57,184 nucleotides of DNA from positions 1 to 57,184 of the forward strand of contig CANGJB010000018.1 of the NCBI GenBank assembly GCA_947453945.1, in the 5' to 3' direction. This document shows, piece after piece, positions 25,580 through 34,993 of the stretch (its first letter is position 1; each line of letters starts with the position of its first letter). Origin of the DNA: Sphingomonadaceae bacterium. GTDB lineage: Bacteria; Pseudomonadota; Alphaproteobacteria; Sphingomonadales; Sphingomonadaceae. Below the pieces are notes generated by a model. The model was not told the DNA's origin, ran no database searches, and saw nothing but the letters and a program-made list of their open reading frames with translations. The position numbers and the translations under genes are program-made.

Positions 25580-27519
25580 GGGAGCGAAAAGGCAACCATG
25601 GCATCGCTGAGCCGTGTACCGAAACCGCCATGGCCGCCCGCCGACACAACGATGTATTGCCGCCCGTCCGTGTGGCGGAACGTCATCGGAGTGGCTGTGG
25701 CCGGCGCGGGGACAGGTGCGTGCCATACTTGCCGCCCAGTCTGGATGTCAAAGGCGCGCAGTTCGCTGTCTAGGCTGGCGCCGATGAATATCAGGCCGCC
25801 GCGCGTCACGATCGGTCCGCCTTGGTTGGGTGCGCCCCATGATCGCGGCGTGAGCAGGCCAGTCGAGAGCTTGAGCCGACCGAACGGCACCTGCCAGCGG
25901 GTATGCCCGGTCTTCATGTCGATAGCGGTCAGTTGGCCCCAGGGCGGCGGATTGCACGGCGCGCCGAGCGGGGAGAGAAGCACCTCGCGAAGCATGACGT
26001 AAGGCGAGCCGCGCATCTCGTAAACCGAGACGCCGGGTCGCCGGTCGCGCTTCTCGTCGAACTTGGCGCGCGGGACGAGGCGGACCGATGCGGCGAGGTT
26101 CGAGGAATTGAGCACGGCAAGGCCGGTTGTGGGATCATAGGCGACGCCGCCCCAGTTGGTGCCTCCGAGGAAGCTGGGATGAAGCAGCGAGCCCTTGATG
26201 CCGGGCGGGGTGAACAGGCCTTCGTTGCGCAGCGCACCGAGGCGGGCCCTGCAAGCGGCGGTGTCGAAGCCGAGCAGGCCCCATGCGTCCGCCGTCTTCA
26301 GTGTCTGGGAGGTGACGGGCTTTGGCAGCACGGGCATCGGCTGGGTGGGGGCAGCCTGCTCGCCGGGCATGTCGCTGCGCGGCACGGCGCGCTCCTTCAC
26401 CGGGAACAGGGGTTGGCCGGTCTGCCGGTCGAGCACGAAGACATTGCCGGTTTTGGTGCCCTGGATCACAGCTTCGACCGCGTGGCCCCGGTGATCGATC
26501 GTGGCTAGCGTGGGCGCGGCTGGAAGGTCGTAGTCCCACAAGTCATGGTGCACTGTCTGGTACGACCAAACCTTGCGGCCGGTGCGCATGTCGAGCGCGA
26601 CGACGGCATTGGCATCGGGGATGCGGCCGATGCGGTTGACGCCAAGCGTGTCCCAACTGGCGCTGCCGGTGGGCAGGAACAGCCAGCCGCGCCGCGCATC
26701 AACCGAAAGCGGGGCCCAGGCGTTGGCCGCGCCGGTTAGGGACGAGAGGTCGTCCGGGATGGGGTTCCAACTCCAAAGTTCGCGCCCCGTGATGATGTCA
26801 AACCCGCGCACGATCCCGTCGAGCGAGTTGCGGTACATGTTGTCCTGAACTGCGGTGCCGAGCGCGACGACATTGCCCCAGATCGCAGGCGGCGAGGAGT
26901 TGGCAGGTTTGCCTTCGCCCTTGTAATCCAGCGCCGCAAGATCGACGTGCCCGTCTCTGCCGAAGCCGGGGCAGGCGCGGCCAGTATCGGCATCGATCGC
27001 GTGGAGCACCGCGTTCTGGGCGGCGTAGAGTATCCGCTTGCCGCAAGGCTGGCCCCGCGCCTCAGCGGTATCGGCCTGCCAGTAGGCCACCCCCCGACAG
27101 TAGTTCTCGTGGTACATGTTGCCGCTGCGGGGTTTATGCGGATCGAAGGACCAGAGCTCGCGACCGCTTGCGGGATCAAGTGCGACCGCGCGGCCGAAGG
27201 GGGTGCAGCCATAGAGCCGGGCGTTGGCGTAGATCGGGGTCATCTCGCTGACCGTAAAATCGACCGCTTCGGTGCCGAACGAGATTTCGCCCGAATGCCA
27301 GGTCCACGCCGTGCGCAGGCGTTTCACGGTTCCGAGGTTAATCTGGTCGAGCGCAGAGTACTTGGTGGCAGATGCCTGTCCGCCGTAACTTGGCCAGTCC
27401 GCGGCGCCGGCTTCAACTGCGGCCAGTTCGGAGCGGGCCTGCGCGGGAGCGGGGTCGGGTCCCTGCTGGCATGCTGACGTGGCAAGCGCGAGCAGCAGGA
27501 TCCCGAGCCATGCTCGCAC
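25576..27519 (-). CDS. Lipoprotein PQQ-dependent dehydrogenase
   Basis: A 647-residue beta-propeller quinoprotein. The N-terminus VRAWLGILLLALATSAC ends in a lipobox, so it is predicted to be anchored by a lipid on the cysteine at residue 17. It continues with DWPSYGGQASATKYSALDQI, the typical opening of periplasmic PQQ-dependent alcohol/glucose-type dehydrogenases, and repeated tryptophan-docking blades (for example LWSFDPHKPRSG and VWSYQTVHHDLWDYDLP). No C-terminal cytochrome domain is present, so electrons must go to a separate carrier. The GTG at 27519 follows the amidohydrolase stop by four bases with AAAGGG as ribosome-binding site. No pqq synthesis genes are in the window. Confidence 0.87.
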   Translation of the reverse strand: MRAWLGILLLALATSACQQGPDPAPAQARSELAAVEAGAADWPSYGGQASATKYSALDQINLGTVKRLRTAWTWHSGEISFGTEAVDFTVSEMTPIYANARLYGCTPFGRAVALDPASGRELWSFDPHKPRSGNMYHENYCRGVAYWQADTAEARGQPCGKRILYAAQNAVLHAIDADTGRACPGFGRDGHVDLAALDYKGEGKPANSSPPAIWGNVVALGTAVQDNMYRNSLDGIVRGFDIITGRELWSWNPIPDDLSSLTGAANAWAPLSVDARRGWLFLPTGSASWDTLGVNRIGRIPDANAVVALDMRTGRKVWSYQTVHHDLWDYDLPAAPTLATIDHRGHAVEAVIQGTKTGNVFVLDRQTGQPLFPVKERAVPRSDMPGEQAAPTQPMPVLPKPVTSQTLKTADAWGLLGFDTAACRARLGALRNEGLFTPPGIKGSLLHPSFLGGTNWGGVAYDPTTGLAVLNSSNLAASVRLVPRAKFDEKRDRRPGVSVYEMRGSPYVMLREVLLSPLGAPCNPPPWGQLTAIDMKTGHTRWQVPFGRLKLSTGLLTPRSWGAPNQGGPIVTRGGLIFIGASLDSELRAFDIQTGRQVWHAPVPAPATATPMTFRHTDGRQYIVVSAGGHGGFGTRLSDAMVAFSLP

Positions 27520-27523
27520 CGGC

Positions 27524-29242
27524 TCAGCCCTTTTGCCGGATGAAGACACGCTCGCCGCCAATCCAGGTCTCAAGCACCTGCGTTTTGTGGATCTGCGTGA
27601 CCGGGATGGCGAATGGATCGCGGTCCAGCACGAGGAAATCAGCGAACTTGCCGGGTTCGAGCGAACCGGCCTTGTCGCTATTGCCCATGCGCCTTGCGGC
27701 ATTGATGCTGAACATGGTGATGGCCTGGGGCAGGGTGATGGCTTCCTTCAGGCCGTAGCTTCGCGATCCGCCGCCGGGGTTGCGCCGGGTGACGGCGGTT
27801 TCGATCCCGATCCAGGGGTTGGGCACCGGGACCACCGCCCAGTCCGAACCGGCGATGACCAGCGCCCCCGCCTCGAAACCTTCGCGGATCGGCCAGACGC
27901 GGTCGATGCGGGGACTGCCGACGGCGGCTGTGATATCGTCGTTGATCGGCTGCGGGTCCCACAGATAGGGCGAATACTCGACCGCAGCGTTCAATGCCTT
28001 GAAGCGCCGCGTGTCGGCCGGATCGACGAAGGTGGAATGGCCGACCTGGTGGATCGGTCCGCCCATGCCGTTGGCTCGCCGCCCGGCTGCAATGGCATCG
28101 AGCGCGGCGCGCACCGCCCGGTCGCCAGCGGCGTGGAACAGGACGGTCACGCCGAGCTTGTCCCAGTGCGTGACGTCCCTGGCCATGTCGGCGGGATCGA
28201 ACAGAAGCAGGCCCTTGGCCGGCGCGTTGGGCTGGCCTGCCTGATAATCGGCCAGCATTGCGCCGGTGTGGCTTTCAGTCGGGACGCCATCGGCGAAAAC
28301 CTTGACGCAATCGGCGTTGAAAGTTGAGCGTGCGAATTGCTTGCGCATCGCAAGCGTGCGTTCGAATTCCGGATTGGGCTTCCCCGATTCCGAATAGGCG
28401 ATGCAGGCCTGAACGCGCTGCTTCAGCACGCCCTTGTCGGCCAGCGCCGCATAGACCTCAAGGTCATCACGGTAGGCCATAGCCTCCACATAGCCGACCA
28501 CACCGAAGCCGGCGAGCATGCCGAGGTGCCCGGCCAGTTGCCGTTCGGTTTCGGCGAGGGGCTGCGGCGGAACCTTTATGGTGATGAGGCGGCCCGCCGT
28601 CTCACGCAGAACACCGGTGGGGTTACCAGCGCTGTCGCGCTCGATAATGCCGCCTTCGGGGTTGGGCGTGGCGCGGTCGATGCCCGTCAGCGCCAGCGCG
28701 CGCGAGTTAGCCCAGACGCTGTGGCCGCTGACATCAAACAGCATGACCGGATTGTTGGGTGATACGGCATCGAGGGTTGCTGCGGTAATCGGTGTGCCTG
28801 CCATGAGCGAGGACTGCCACTGGCCGCCGCTGACCCACTCGCCGGGCTTGGCCGCCTTGACGCAGGCCTCTACGAGTTCAAGCAAGCGTTGCGGCCCTGC
28901 ATCCTGCGGGATGCGGCATCGGCCTTCATCGCCCTTGGCCTGCAGCACCGGGTGCACGTGCATGTCGTATAGGCCGGGAAATACGGTACGCCCGCCAAGG
29001 TCCACCACCGTCGCGGCGGCGCGGGGCCATCTGCGGGCCTGCGCGCGGGTGCCTATGCGCAAGATCCGCGCCCCGCGCACCTCCATGGTGCTGCGCCAGC
29101 CCTGCGGCGTGTAGATATGACCGTTGATGAAGCGCAGCGCATGCTGTGGCGCGGCTTGCGCGAGCTGGGGCAGGGAGCAGGCAGCAAGCACGAGGCCAGC
29201 GGCAGACAAGATGCGGCGAAGGCCGCTACGCGTGGTCTTCAT
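27524..29242 (-). CDS. Second exported YtcJ-like amidohydrolase
   Basis: A 572-residue amidohydrolase of the same YtcJ type as the protein at 22611. A signal peptide MKTTRSGLRRILSAAGLVLA, cleaved near AQA, is followed by GRTVFPGLYDMHVHPVL (metal ligands), TVLFHAAGDRAVRAALDAI and VIAGSDWAVVPVPNPW. The strong GGGGAGA eight bases before the ATG at 29242 decides the start, as the longer frame has no leader. It overlaps the PQQ dehydrogenase unit (gap of four bases) and follows the TonB receptor by 90 bases, so the three are likely one transcript. Confidence 0.87.
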   Translation of the reverse strand: MKTTRSGLRRILSAAGLVLAACSLPQLAQAAPQHALRFINGHIYTPQGWRSTMEVRGARILRIGTRAQARRWPRAAATVVDLGGRTVFPGLYDMHVHPVLQAKGDEGRCRIPQDAGPQRLLELVEACVKAAKPGEWVSGGQWQSSLMAGTPITAATLDAVSPNNPVMLFDVSGHSVWANSRALALTGIDRATPNPEGGIIERDSAGNPTGVLRETAGRLITIKVPPQPLAETERQLAGHLGMLAGFGVVGYVEAMAYRDDLEVYAALADKGVLKQRVQACIAYSESGKPNPEFERTLAMRKQFARSTFNADCVKVFADGVPTESHTGAMLADYQAGQPNAPAKGLLLFDPADMARDVTHWDKLGVTVLFHAAGDRAVRAALDAIAAGRRANGMGGPIHQVGHSTFVDPADTRRFKALNAAVEYSPYLWDPQPINDDITAAVGSPRIDRVWPIREGFEAGALVIAGSDWAVVPVPNPWIGIETAVTRRNPGGGSRSYGLKEAITLPQAITMFSINAARRMGNSDKAGSLEPGKFADFLVLDRDPFAIPVTQIHKTQVLETWIGGERVFIRQKG

Positions 29243-29280
29243 ACCTGTATTCTCCCCATAGGCGGCTTTCCGGGCCCGGT

Positions 29281-29318
29281 CGCGCCGCCCGCCTGGCATG
29301 GCAGGGCGGGACGGCGCG
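29281..29318 (-). promoter_or_regulatory. Strong hairpin between TonB receptor and amidohydrolase genes
   Basis: CGCGCCG (29281-29287) plus CCCGCC (29288-29293) pair with GGCGGG (29305-29310) and CGGCGCG (29312-29318), a 13-bp stem with one bulged base and an 11-base loop. It lies 13 bases after the receptor stop and is not followed by a T-run, so it is more likely an mRNA 3'-end or stability element than a simple terminator. Confidence 0.6.
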
Positions 29319-29331
29319 CGCGCGGTTGCGC

Positions 29332-31629
29332 TCAGTAGCGGTAGGACGCGGTCACGCCAAACGTGCGCGGCCGCAGGGTTTCCCGGCGGAAGAACTCGAA
29401 CGGGTTCGAGGCCCGTTCGCGCCGCGTCCACGTGGACTTGTCGAGGATATTGTTGACGAAAAGCGAGACATCGAAGTTGCCCGGCTTCACGCCCAGCCGC
29501 GCCGACCAAAACGCCACGGCGGGTGGCACCCGCAGCGCGGTGTCGATCGCGCCGTTGGCGGGGTTGAGATAAGGCGGCAGCGCGCTCTGCTTCGAACGGT
29601 AGTCGAAATCCGTGCGGATATAGCCGCCCTTTTCACGGAACACGTCGAAATCATACTGCCCGTGGATCGATGCGGTCCATGGCGCGCCGAGCACGGCATC
29701 GCCTGCACTCACGAAAGGCGCCGTGGCAGTCGGGCCACCCAGTACGGTATCGAGGAACTTGGCATCGACATAACCGACTTCGGCCTGCAGCGTGAGGCGA
29801 TTGGTCGGGCGGACTTCAACTTGCAGGTCGAAGCCGCGGCTGCGCGCCTTGCCGAGGTTGTTGGTGAACTGGAAGCCGCAGCTGTTGAGCGCCACCGCCT
29901 GCTGGATGTTCTTCCAGTCGATCTGGTAGACGCTGGCCTGCACGCTGCCGAGCCCGCCGAACTTGCTCTTCACGCCAAGTTCGTAGCTCCAGACCGAGTC
30001 CGACTTGAAGTTGGTCGGGCGGCCATTCGGATAACCGATGCTGGCGAGTTCAGCCCCGCAGAAGGTGCCGACCTGCGGGTTGTAACCGCCGACACGGAAG
30101 CCGCGGGAAGCCGACGCATAGACCAGCGTATCGGGCGTCGCCTGGAAGTTGATCCCGAACTTGGGCGTGATCGGGTTCTCGCTCTGGCGGCCACGGTCAT
30201 CGACCAGGGGCCCAACCACGAAGCCCTGGGCCACCGAGCGGATAGTGAACACGGTGTGGCTGTAGCGCAGGCCGGCAAGCACCGAGAGCTTGTCCGTGAT
30301 CTTGTAGCTGAGCTGCCCGAAAACCGCCGCCTGCTCGTCGGTCGACACCGCGTTCTGGTCATAGATCGAGAATCCCTCAACCGGGGCCGGCGCGCCGAAC
30401 AGGTAGACAGGGAAGTAGGGATCGGTCACTTTCTGCAGCGAAGTCTGCTCGGCGTGCGAATAGAATCCGCCGAGCACCCAGGTAAGCGGGCTTGACGTGC
30501 TGTTCGACTGGAGCCGCAGTTCGCCGGTCCAGTTCTTCTGCGCGACGAGGAAATCCGAAGGGCCCTTCTGCTCGGGGAAGAAGGGCAGGGCATTGACACC
30601 GGTGAACAGGGTCTGGTCGAAGTTGGTGTAGTCCTGAACGAAGGCCTGCTTGCGATCGAAATAGGACCCCACCGCGATCACATCGACCGCGCCGAGCCCC
30701 ACGCTGACGTTGAGCGAGGCGAGGGTGAAGCGGTCCTTGCTCGTTTCGGCCAGCTGGTTGGCATTCACGAAAACGTGCTTGTCGTAGTCCGAATACTTCT
30801 CCCAGCTCTCGCCGCTATCGGCTGCCTTGATGTTCTGGTGGTAGACGGCGGGCGTGATCTTGACGTTGTCGACCGGCTGCCAGGTCAGCGCGATACGTCC
30901 AACGTAGCTGTCGGTCGAATTGGCGTTCTTCTGAACGACCTTGTTGGTGAACGAACTGATCCGGTCGACGTATCCGCCATCGCGCCGGTAGTAGCCGCTT
31001 GCGGCGATTCCGAGCTTGCCCTTGATGATCGGCGCGCTGATCGAGACACCGCCTTCGCCGTTTGCCGCGCCGTGCTCGGTCGCGCTAGCTTCAGCGCGGC
31101 CATAGACCTTCATCGCATCGAGGCTGGGCTGCTGGGTGATGAAGCGCACGGTGCCACCTTCCGAGCCTGCGCCAAACAGCGTGCCTTGCGGCCCGCGCAG
31201 CACTTCGACGCGGTCGAGATCAAACACCACGGGATAGGCGTTGCCGCCGCCATAGCCGAGTTGGCGGATCTGGATGGGCACGTCGTCGATGTAGATGCCG
31301 GTCGTGGCCGCGCCGACCGAGGAATTCACACCGCGAATAGCGATGTTGGTCGTCGTGTTCGATTTCTCGAAGCTCACCCCTGGGGTCTGGCGGATCACAT
31401 CGGTGAAGTTGCGAATGCCACGGCTGTCCAGCGCCTCACGCGAAAGCGCACTGACACTGATCGGAACCTTGTTGATGCTTTCGCTTTTGCGCGTAGCTGT
31501 AACGATGATCTCGCCGCTCGCCTGATTATCGGTCGCCGCCTGATCAGCTTGTGCCATGGCCGCCTGGCCGGCAAGCAGTGTCGTGAGCGCCGTACCGGTC
31601 GCAATGAGGCTCGAAATGCGCCTGCCCAT
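29332..31629 (-). CDS. TonB-dependent outer-membrane receptor
   Basis: A 765-residue receptor: signal peptide (MGRRISSLIATGTALTTLLA, cleaved near AMA), plug domain (about 40-160, beginning GEIIVTATRKSESINKVPIS, including a TonB-box-like start), and a 22-strand-type barrel to the C-terminus RTFGVTASYRY with a terminal aromatic. These proteins pull siderophores, vitamins, sugars or aromatic compounds across the outer membrane using TonB. Sphingomonads carry many. The ligand is unknown; its placement upstream of the amidohydrolase and PQQ dehydrogenase suggests it imports their substrate. GGGAGAAAA precedes the ATG at 31629. Confidence 0.93.
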   Translation of the reverse strand: MGRRISSLIATGTALTTLLAGQAAMAQADQAATDNQASGEIIVTATRKSESINKVPISVSALSREALDSRGIRNFTDVIRQTPGVSFEKSNTTTNIAIRGVNSSVGAATTGIYIDDVPIQIRQLGYGGGNAYPVVFDLDRVEVLRGPQGTLFGAGSEGGTVRFITQQPSLDAMKVYGRAEASATEHGAANGEGGVSISAPIIKGKLGIAASGYYRRDGGYVDRISSFTNKVVQKNANSTDSYVGRIALTWQPVDNVKITPAVYHQNIKAADSGESWEKYSDYDKHVFVNANQLAETSKDRFTLASLNVSVGLGAVDVIAVGSYFDRKQAFVQDYTNFDQTLFTGVNALPFFPEQKGPSDFLVAQKNWTGELRLQSNSTSSPLTWVLGGFYSHAEQTSLQKVTDPYFPVYLFGAPAPVEGFSIYDQNAVSTDEQAAVFGQLSYKITDKLSVLAGLRYSHTVFTIRSVAQGFVVGPLVDDRGRQSENPITPKFGINFQATPDTLVYASASRGFRVGGYNPQVGTFCGAELASIGYPNGRPTNFKSDSVWSYELGVKSKFGGLGSVQASVYQIDWKNIQQAVALNSCGFQFTNNLGKARSRGFDLQVEVRPTNRLTLQAEVGYVDAKFLDTVLGGPTATAPFVSAGDAVLGAPWTASIHGQYDFDVFREKGGYIRTDFDYRSKQSALPPYLNPANGAIDTALRVPPAVAFWSARLGVKPGNFDVSLFVNNILDKSTWTRRERASNPFEFFRRETLRPRTFGVTASYRY

Positions 31630-32384
31630 GATGATTTTCTCCCCTGAATTGCCCCCCGCCGAAACATCCATGGCTGGAATGGTCATGTGACAGGCTAGGT
31701 GCTGGGGGGAATTTGGAATTGACCCGAACTCGCATCGTGAAATCTGAGTGCGCGATCTGGCATATTCCTTCCATCGGGCGGCTTGGTTGGCCAAAATTGC
31801 CAAGTGGCGTGATGCCGGTCAGGCAACCGGCCGAATGCCGACTCCAGGCAAAAACTGATGTTCGAGCTACCACCTTGGAACGGCAGGATTGCCCCAGAGT
31901 CCGCCCATGCGCCAGATGATTCGGCCGGGAGGAAGCATTCTCGATTCCGGCTTTGGGAATTGAACCCACTTTGCATTTAGCTGTGATGGACCAATTGATA
32001 GACTGGCACCTCTGGCACCCAATAATTCTGCTTTATATCAATAGATTATATCTACAATTGGATTCCGGCTTGGCTCCAAAACCCCGCTATAGTCCGGCCC
32101 GAGTGCCGGAATGCTCCGGGCGCGCTCACGCGGTCGCATGGCGCGGCGCGTTCGCGGATGAGCGCTACTGCCGCGTTTACCAACAGCCCGCGCGGCTCGC
32201 GTTTCCTGCGTAGAGCCACCGAGAGATTTTTTTCAGCAAATTTACGATTTGGAAGGCGGTTCGCTCGCATGGACGAAGCTTGGGTTCACTGCGTGCCTGC
32301 AGTCTGGCCATTTCCGGCGGGACTTCGGCTTGCAGCACCGGCCCCGGGTCGCTTCTGGCCTGCCAGTTGGAGGAATGTCGCCAC
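31630..32384. other. Long intergenic region, no gene recognised
   Basis: About 755 bases separate the receptor from the TadG-like gene. The part from about 31980 to 32080 is AT-rich (CAATAATTCTGCTTTATATC and TAGATTATATCTAC), as a promoter region might be. A T-arm-like GGGAATTGAACCC (31954-31966) occurs but no complete tRNA. I see no convincing small gene. Confidence 0.5.
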
Positions 32385-34364
32385 ATGCCGCGCCAGTCGA
32401 AAGCAACGGGAGGCACTTTACGCGCCTCAATGCGATCGCTGATCGGGAGCCTGCTGCGCGATACGGCAGGCAACACGCTGGGAATCGCCTTGGCCACGAT
32501 CATCCTTCTTGTGAGCCTTGCGGGCAGCGGCACTGACATGGCGCGCGCCTACATGACCAAGACCAGCCTTCAGAATGCCTGCGACGCGGGCGTTCTGGCC
32601 GGGCGCAAGGCCATGGCGACGTCGGGTACTTATGGTACTTCGGAGACGGCGAAGGCCCAGAAGATGTTCGACTTCAACTTCAACCCGGCTGCCACCAGTT
32701 CCACCTCGGTCGTCTTCAGCACGGTATCTTCCGGTACCGGCGCGGTCAGCGGCACGGCTTCGACGGTCATGCCCACGGTGATCATGGGCGTTTTCGGGTT
32801 CAAGTCGCTGCCGCTTTCGGTCGAGTGCAGCGCCGAACTGCAGATGGCGAGCGCGGACGTGATGTTCGTGCTGGATACGACTGGCTCGATGGCCGATACG
32901 CCTTCGAACGGCTATTCCAACAGCGGTCCCGATTCCAAGATCATGGGCCTGCGCCAGGCCATCCGCGATTTCTACAAGACCGTCGCCAACGCGGTGACCG
33001 ACAAGACCAACACGCGCATCCGCTTTGGCTTTGTGCCGTATACTGCCACGGTCAACATGGGCGGGATCGTCGCTGCCGGGCAGATGCCGACGAGCTATTT
33101 CGCCGATACCCAGCCGTTCCAGACCGCGCTCGCGAACTACAACACGGCGGTCAATGTCCCGACGGTAGGTTCGCCGGTCGCCGATACGGAAACGTATGGC
33201 TCCGACATCACGTCAGCCAATTGCACCAATTGGGGCAAGAATACCTGGCCAACCAACATCGGAACGCCCGTGAGTGGCGGTGGTCCGGCTCCGGCGGCGA
33301 CCACCAGCACCAGCTATTCCTGGCGGTCCTGGACCCTCGTCTCGGGCAGTGTCGGCAAATGCGTGCGCAACCGTACGGTGACGACGACGACGTATGTCAC
33401 GCGCTACCAGTTCACCAACTGGATATTCCGGGCTGCAACGCTCGATGTGACCGCGTTCAAGGGCATGGGCAACGTGCCCGTCGTGACCAACATCGCGGCC
33501 AACGCGACGGTGCCGACGGCCGGCATCTATGACATGCCGACACTGGCCTCCATGGTCGGTAACACCGGCGTCACTGGTCTCACCACCGCGACGGCAAACT
33601 GGGACGGTTGCATCGAGGAGCGCCAGACCGTCCAGAATCTGGCCATGAACCCCGTGCCCAGCGACGCGACCGACCTTGATATGGACTCGGTGCCTTCGAG
33701 CGATGCAACGCGGTGGAAGCTCAATCTCAATGAAGTCGAATGGTACCGCGGCAGCTCGAACGTCGCCTCGCGCACGGAAACCAGCCTTAAGGGCGATACC
33801 ACCCGTGTGGGGTCGCAGTGCCCGCCGCGCGCTATGCTGTTCAACGAGGTTGACACGAACAACCCGAACGTCGTGCCGACCTGGCTCGACACCTACATCA
33901 ACACGCTGGTGGCTGCTGGCAGCACCTATCATGATATCGGCATGATCTGGGGCGCGCGCCTCGCGAGCCCGACCGGCATCTTCCAGTCGAACGTGATTGC
34001 GGATTCTGTCAAGTTTCCATCGGTCAGCCGCCACATCATCTTCATGACGGACGGACAGATGGCACCGACCACGACCGCCTACAGCGCTTATGGTCAGGAA
34101 CTCTACGACAACCGCGTGGCGCCTTCCGGCAGCAACAATTCGACGCTCGTCAACTACCACAACAACCGCTTCCTCGCGGCCTGCTCGCGCGCGAAGAACC
34201 TCGGTTACACCGTGTGGGTAATCGGCTTCGGCACCTCGCTGACGACGCAGATGACGACCTGCGCCACGGCGGGCCGCGCCTATTACGCAAGCGATACGAC
34301 CGCGCTCAACAACACGTTCAAGTTCATCGCCGGCCAGGTGGCCGACCTGCGGATCAACAAGTGA
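32385..34364 (+). CDS. TadG-like pilus-assembly protein with von Willebrand A domain
   Basis: The 659-residue product has the pseudopilin/TadG-type N-terminus: basic cytoplasmic start, then DTAGNTLGIALATIILLVSL as a membrane helix from about residue 22, and a DMARAYMTKTSLQNACDA helix. A vWA domain begins with DVMFVLDTTGSM (about residue 157; a DTTGS MIDAS rather than DxSxS) and ends with HIIFMTDGQ (about residue 548), so roughly 300 residues are inserted within it. TadG is thought to reach from inner to outer membrane. A strong GGAGGAA sits nine bases before the ATG at 32385. It is coupled to the TadE-like gene by TGATG. Confidence 0.85.
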   Translation: MPRQSKATGGTLRASMRSLIGSLLRDTAGNTLGIALATIILLVSLAGSGTDMARAYMTKTSLQNACDAGVLAGRKAMATSGTYGTSETAKAQKMFDFNFNPAATSSTSVVFSTVSSGTGAVSGTASTVMPTVIMGVFGFKSLPLSVECSAELQMASADVMFVLDTTGSMADTPSNGYSNSGPDSKIMGLRQAIRDFYKTVANAVTDKTNTRIRFGFVPYTATVNMGGIVAAGQMPTSYFADTQPFQTALANYNTAVNVPTVGSPVADTETYGSDITSANCTNWGKNTWPTNIGTPVSGGGPAPAATTSTSYSWRSWTLVSGSVGKCVRNRTVTTTTYVTRYQFTNWIFRAATLDVTAFKGMGNVPVVTNIAANATVPTAGIYDMPTLASMVGNTGVTGLTTATANWDGCIEERQTVQNLAMNPVPSDATDLDMDSVPSSDATRWKLNLNEVEWYRGSSNVASRTETSLKGDTTRVGSQCPPRAMLFNEVDTNNPNVVPTWLDTYINTLVAAGSTYHDIGMIWGARLASPTGIFQSNVIADSVKFPSVSRHIIFMTDGQMAPTTTAYSAYGQELYDNRVAPSGSNNSTLVNYHNNRFLAACSRAKNLGYTVWVIGFGTSLTTQMTTCATAGRAYYASDTTALNNTFKFIAGQVADLRINK

Positions 34365-34993
34365 TGACCCATCCCGCCCTGCGCCCGGCGTCGCGCCTGC
34401 TGCGCCGCACTTTCGCTAGCCGGCTGCTGCGCGATAGGCGCGGCGTCAGCGCAGTCGAATTCGGGATGACCGCGCCGATCCTGTTCCTTGTTGTGTTCGG
34501 AACGCTGCAGATCGCGCAAGGCTACTACGTGCTCACCGTGCTCAACGGCGCAGTCAACTCCGCCGCGCGGAAGTCTTCGCTGCAGACCGGGCCGACAAAC
34601 GCGAGCACGCTCGATGGCCTTGTCACGAAAATGATCAAATACCCCATGCCGAACGCGAGCGTGACGTTCACTCGCAAGAACTACGCCGAATTTTCGGCGG
34701 TCGGCATGCCGGAAGACTATTCGGATACCAACAAGAACGGCCAGTATGACGCGACCGAATGCTTCGTCGACATGAACGGCAACGGGGTGTGGGACTCCGA
34801 CATGGGAACGAGCGGTCTCGGCGGCGCGAACGACGCAGTCGTCTACACGGTGTCTGTGAGCTACAAGCAGTTCTTCGGCTTCGGCAAGATGTTCGGGTTG
34901 CCCGAAACCCAGAGTATGCATTCGACCACGATCCTCAAGAACCAGCCTTTCGCCACCCAGGCTACCCGGACAGGCGTTTCGATATGCCCATGA
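34364..34993 (+). CDS. TadE-like pseudopilin
   Basis: A 209-residue protein with a basic N-terminal tail and RGVSAVEFGMTAPILFLVVF, the hydrophobic pseudopilin helix with the conserved glutamate at its fifth position of the motif (SAVEF). The rest is periplasmic and contains DTNKNGQYDATECFVDMNGN, which looks like an EF-hand-type, Asp/Asn-rich calcium site. The start overlaps the TadG-like stop by one base (TGATG). In Tad systems TadE and TadF are needed for Flp pilus assembly. Confidence 0.85.
   Translation: MTHPALRPASRLLRRTFASRLLRDRRGVSAVEFGMTAPILFLVVFGTLQIAQGYYVLTVLNGAVNSAARKSSLQTGPTNASTLDGLVTKMIKYPMPNASVTFTRKNYAEFSAVGMPEDYSDTNKNGQYDATECFVDMNGNGVWDSDMGTSGLGGANDAVVYTVSVSYKQFFGFGKMFGLPETQSMHSTTILKNQPFATQATRTGVSICP

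Noticed and set aside
31953..31970. tRNA T-arm-like sequence on the minus strand
   Set aside because: Only the T-arm matches; no acceptor, D-arm or anticodon arm could be placed around it.
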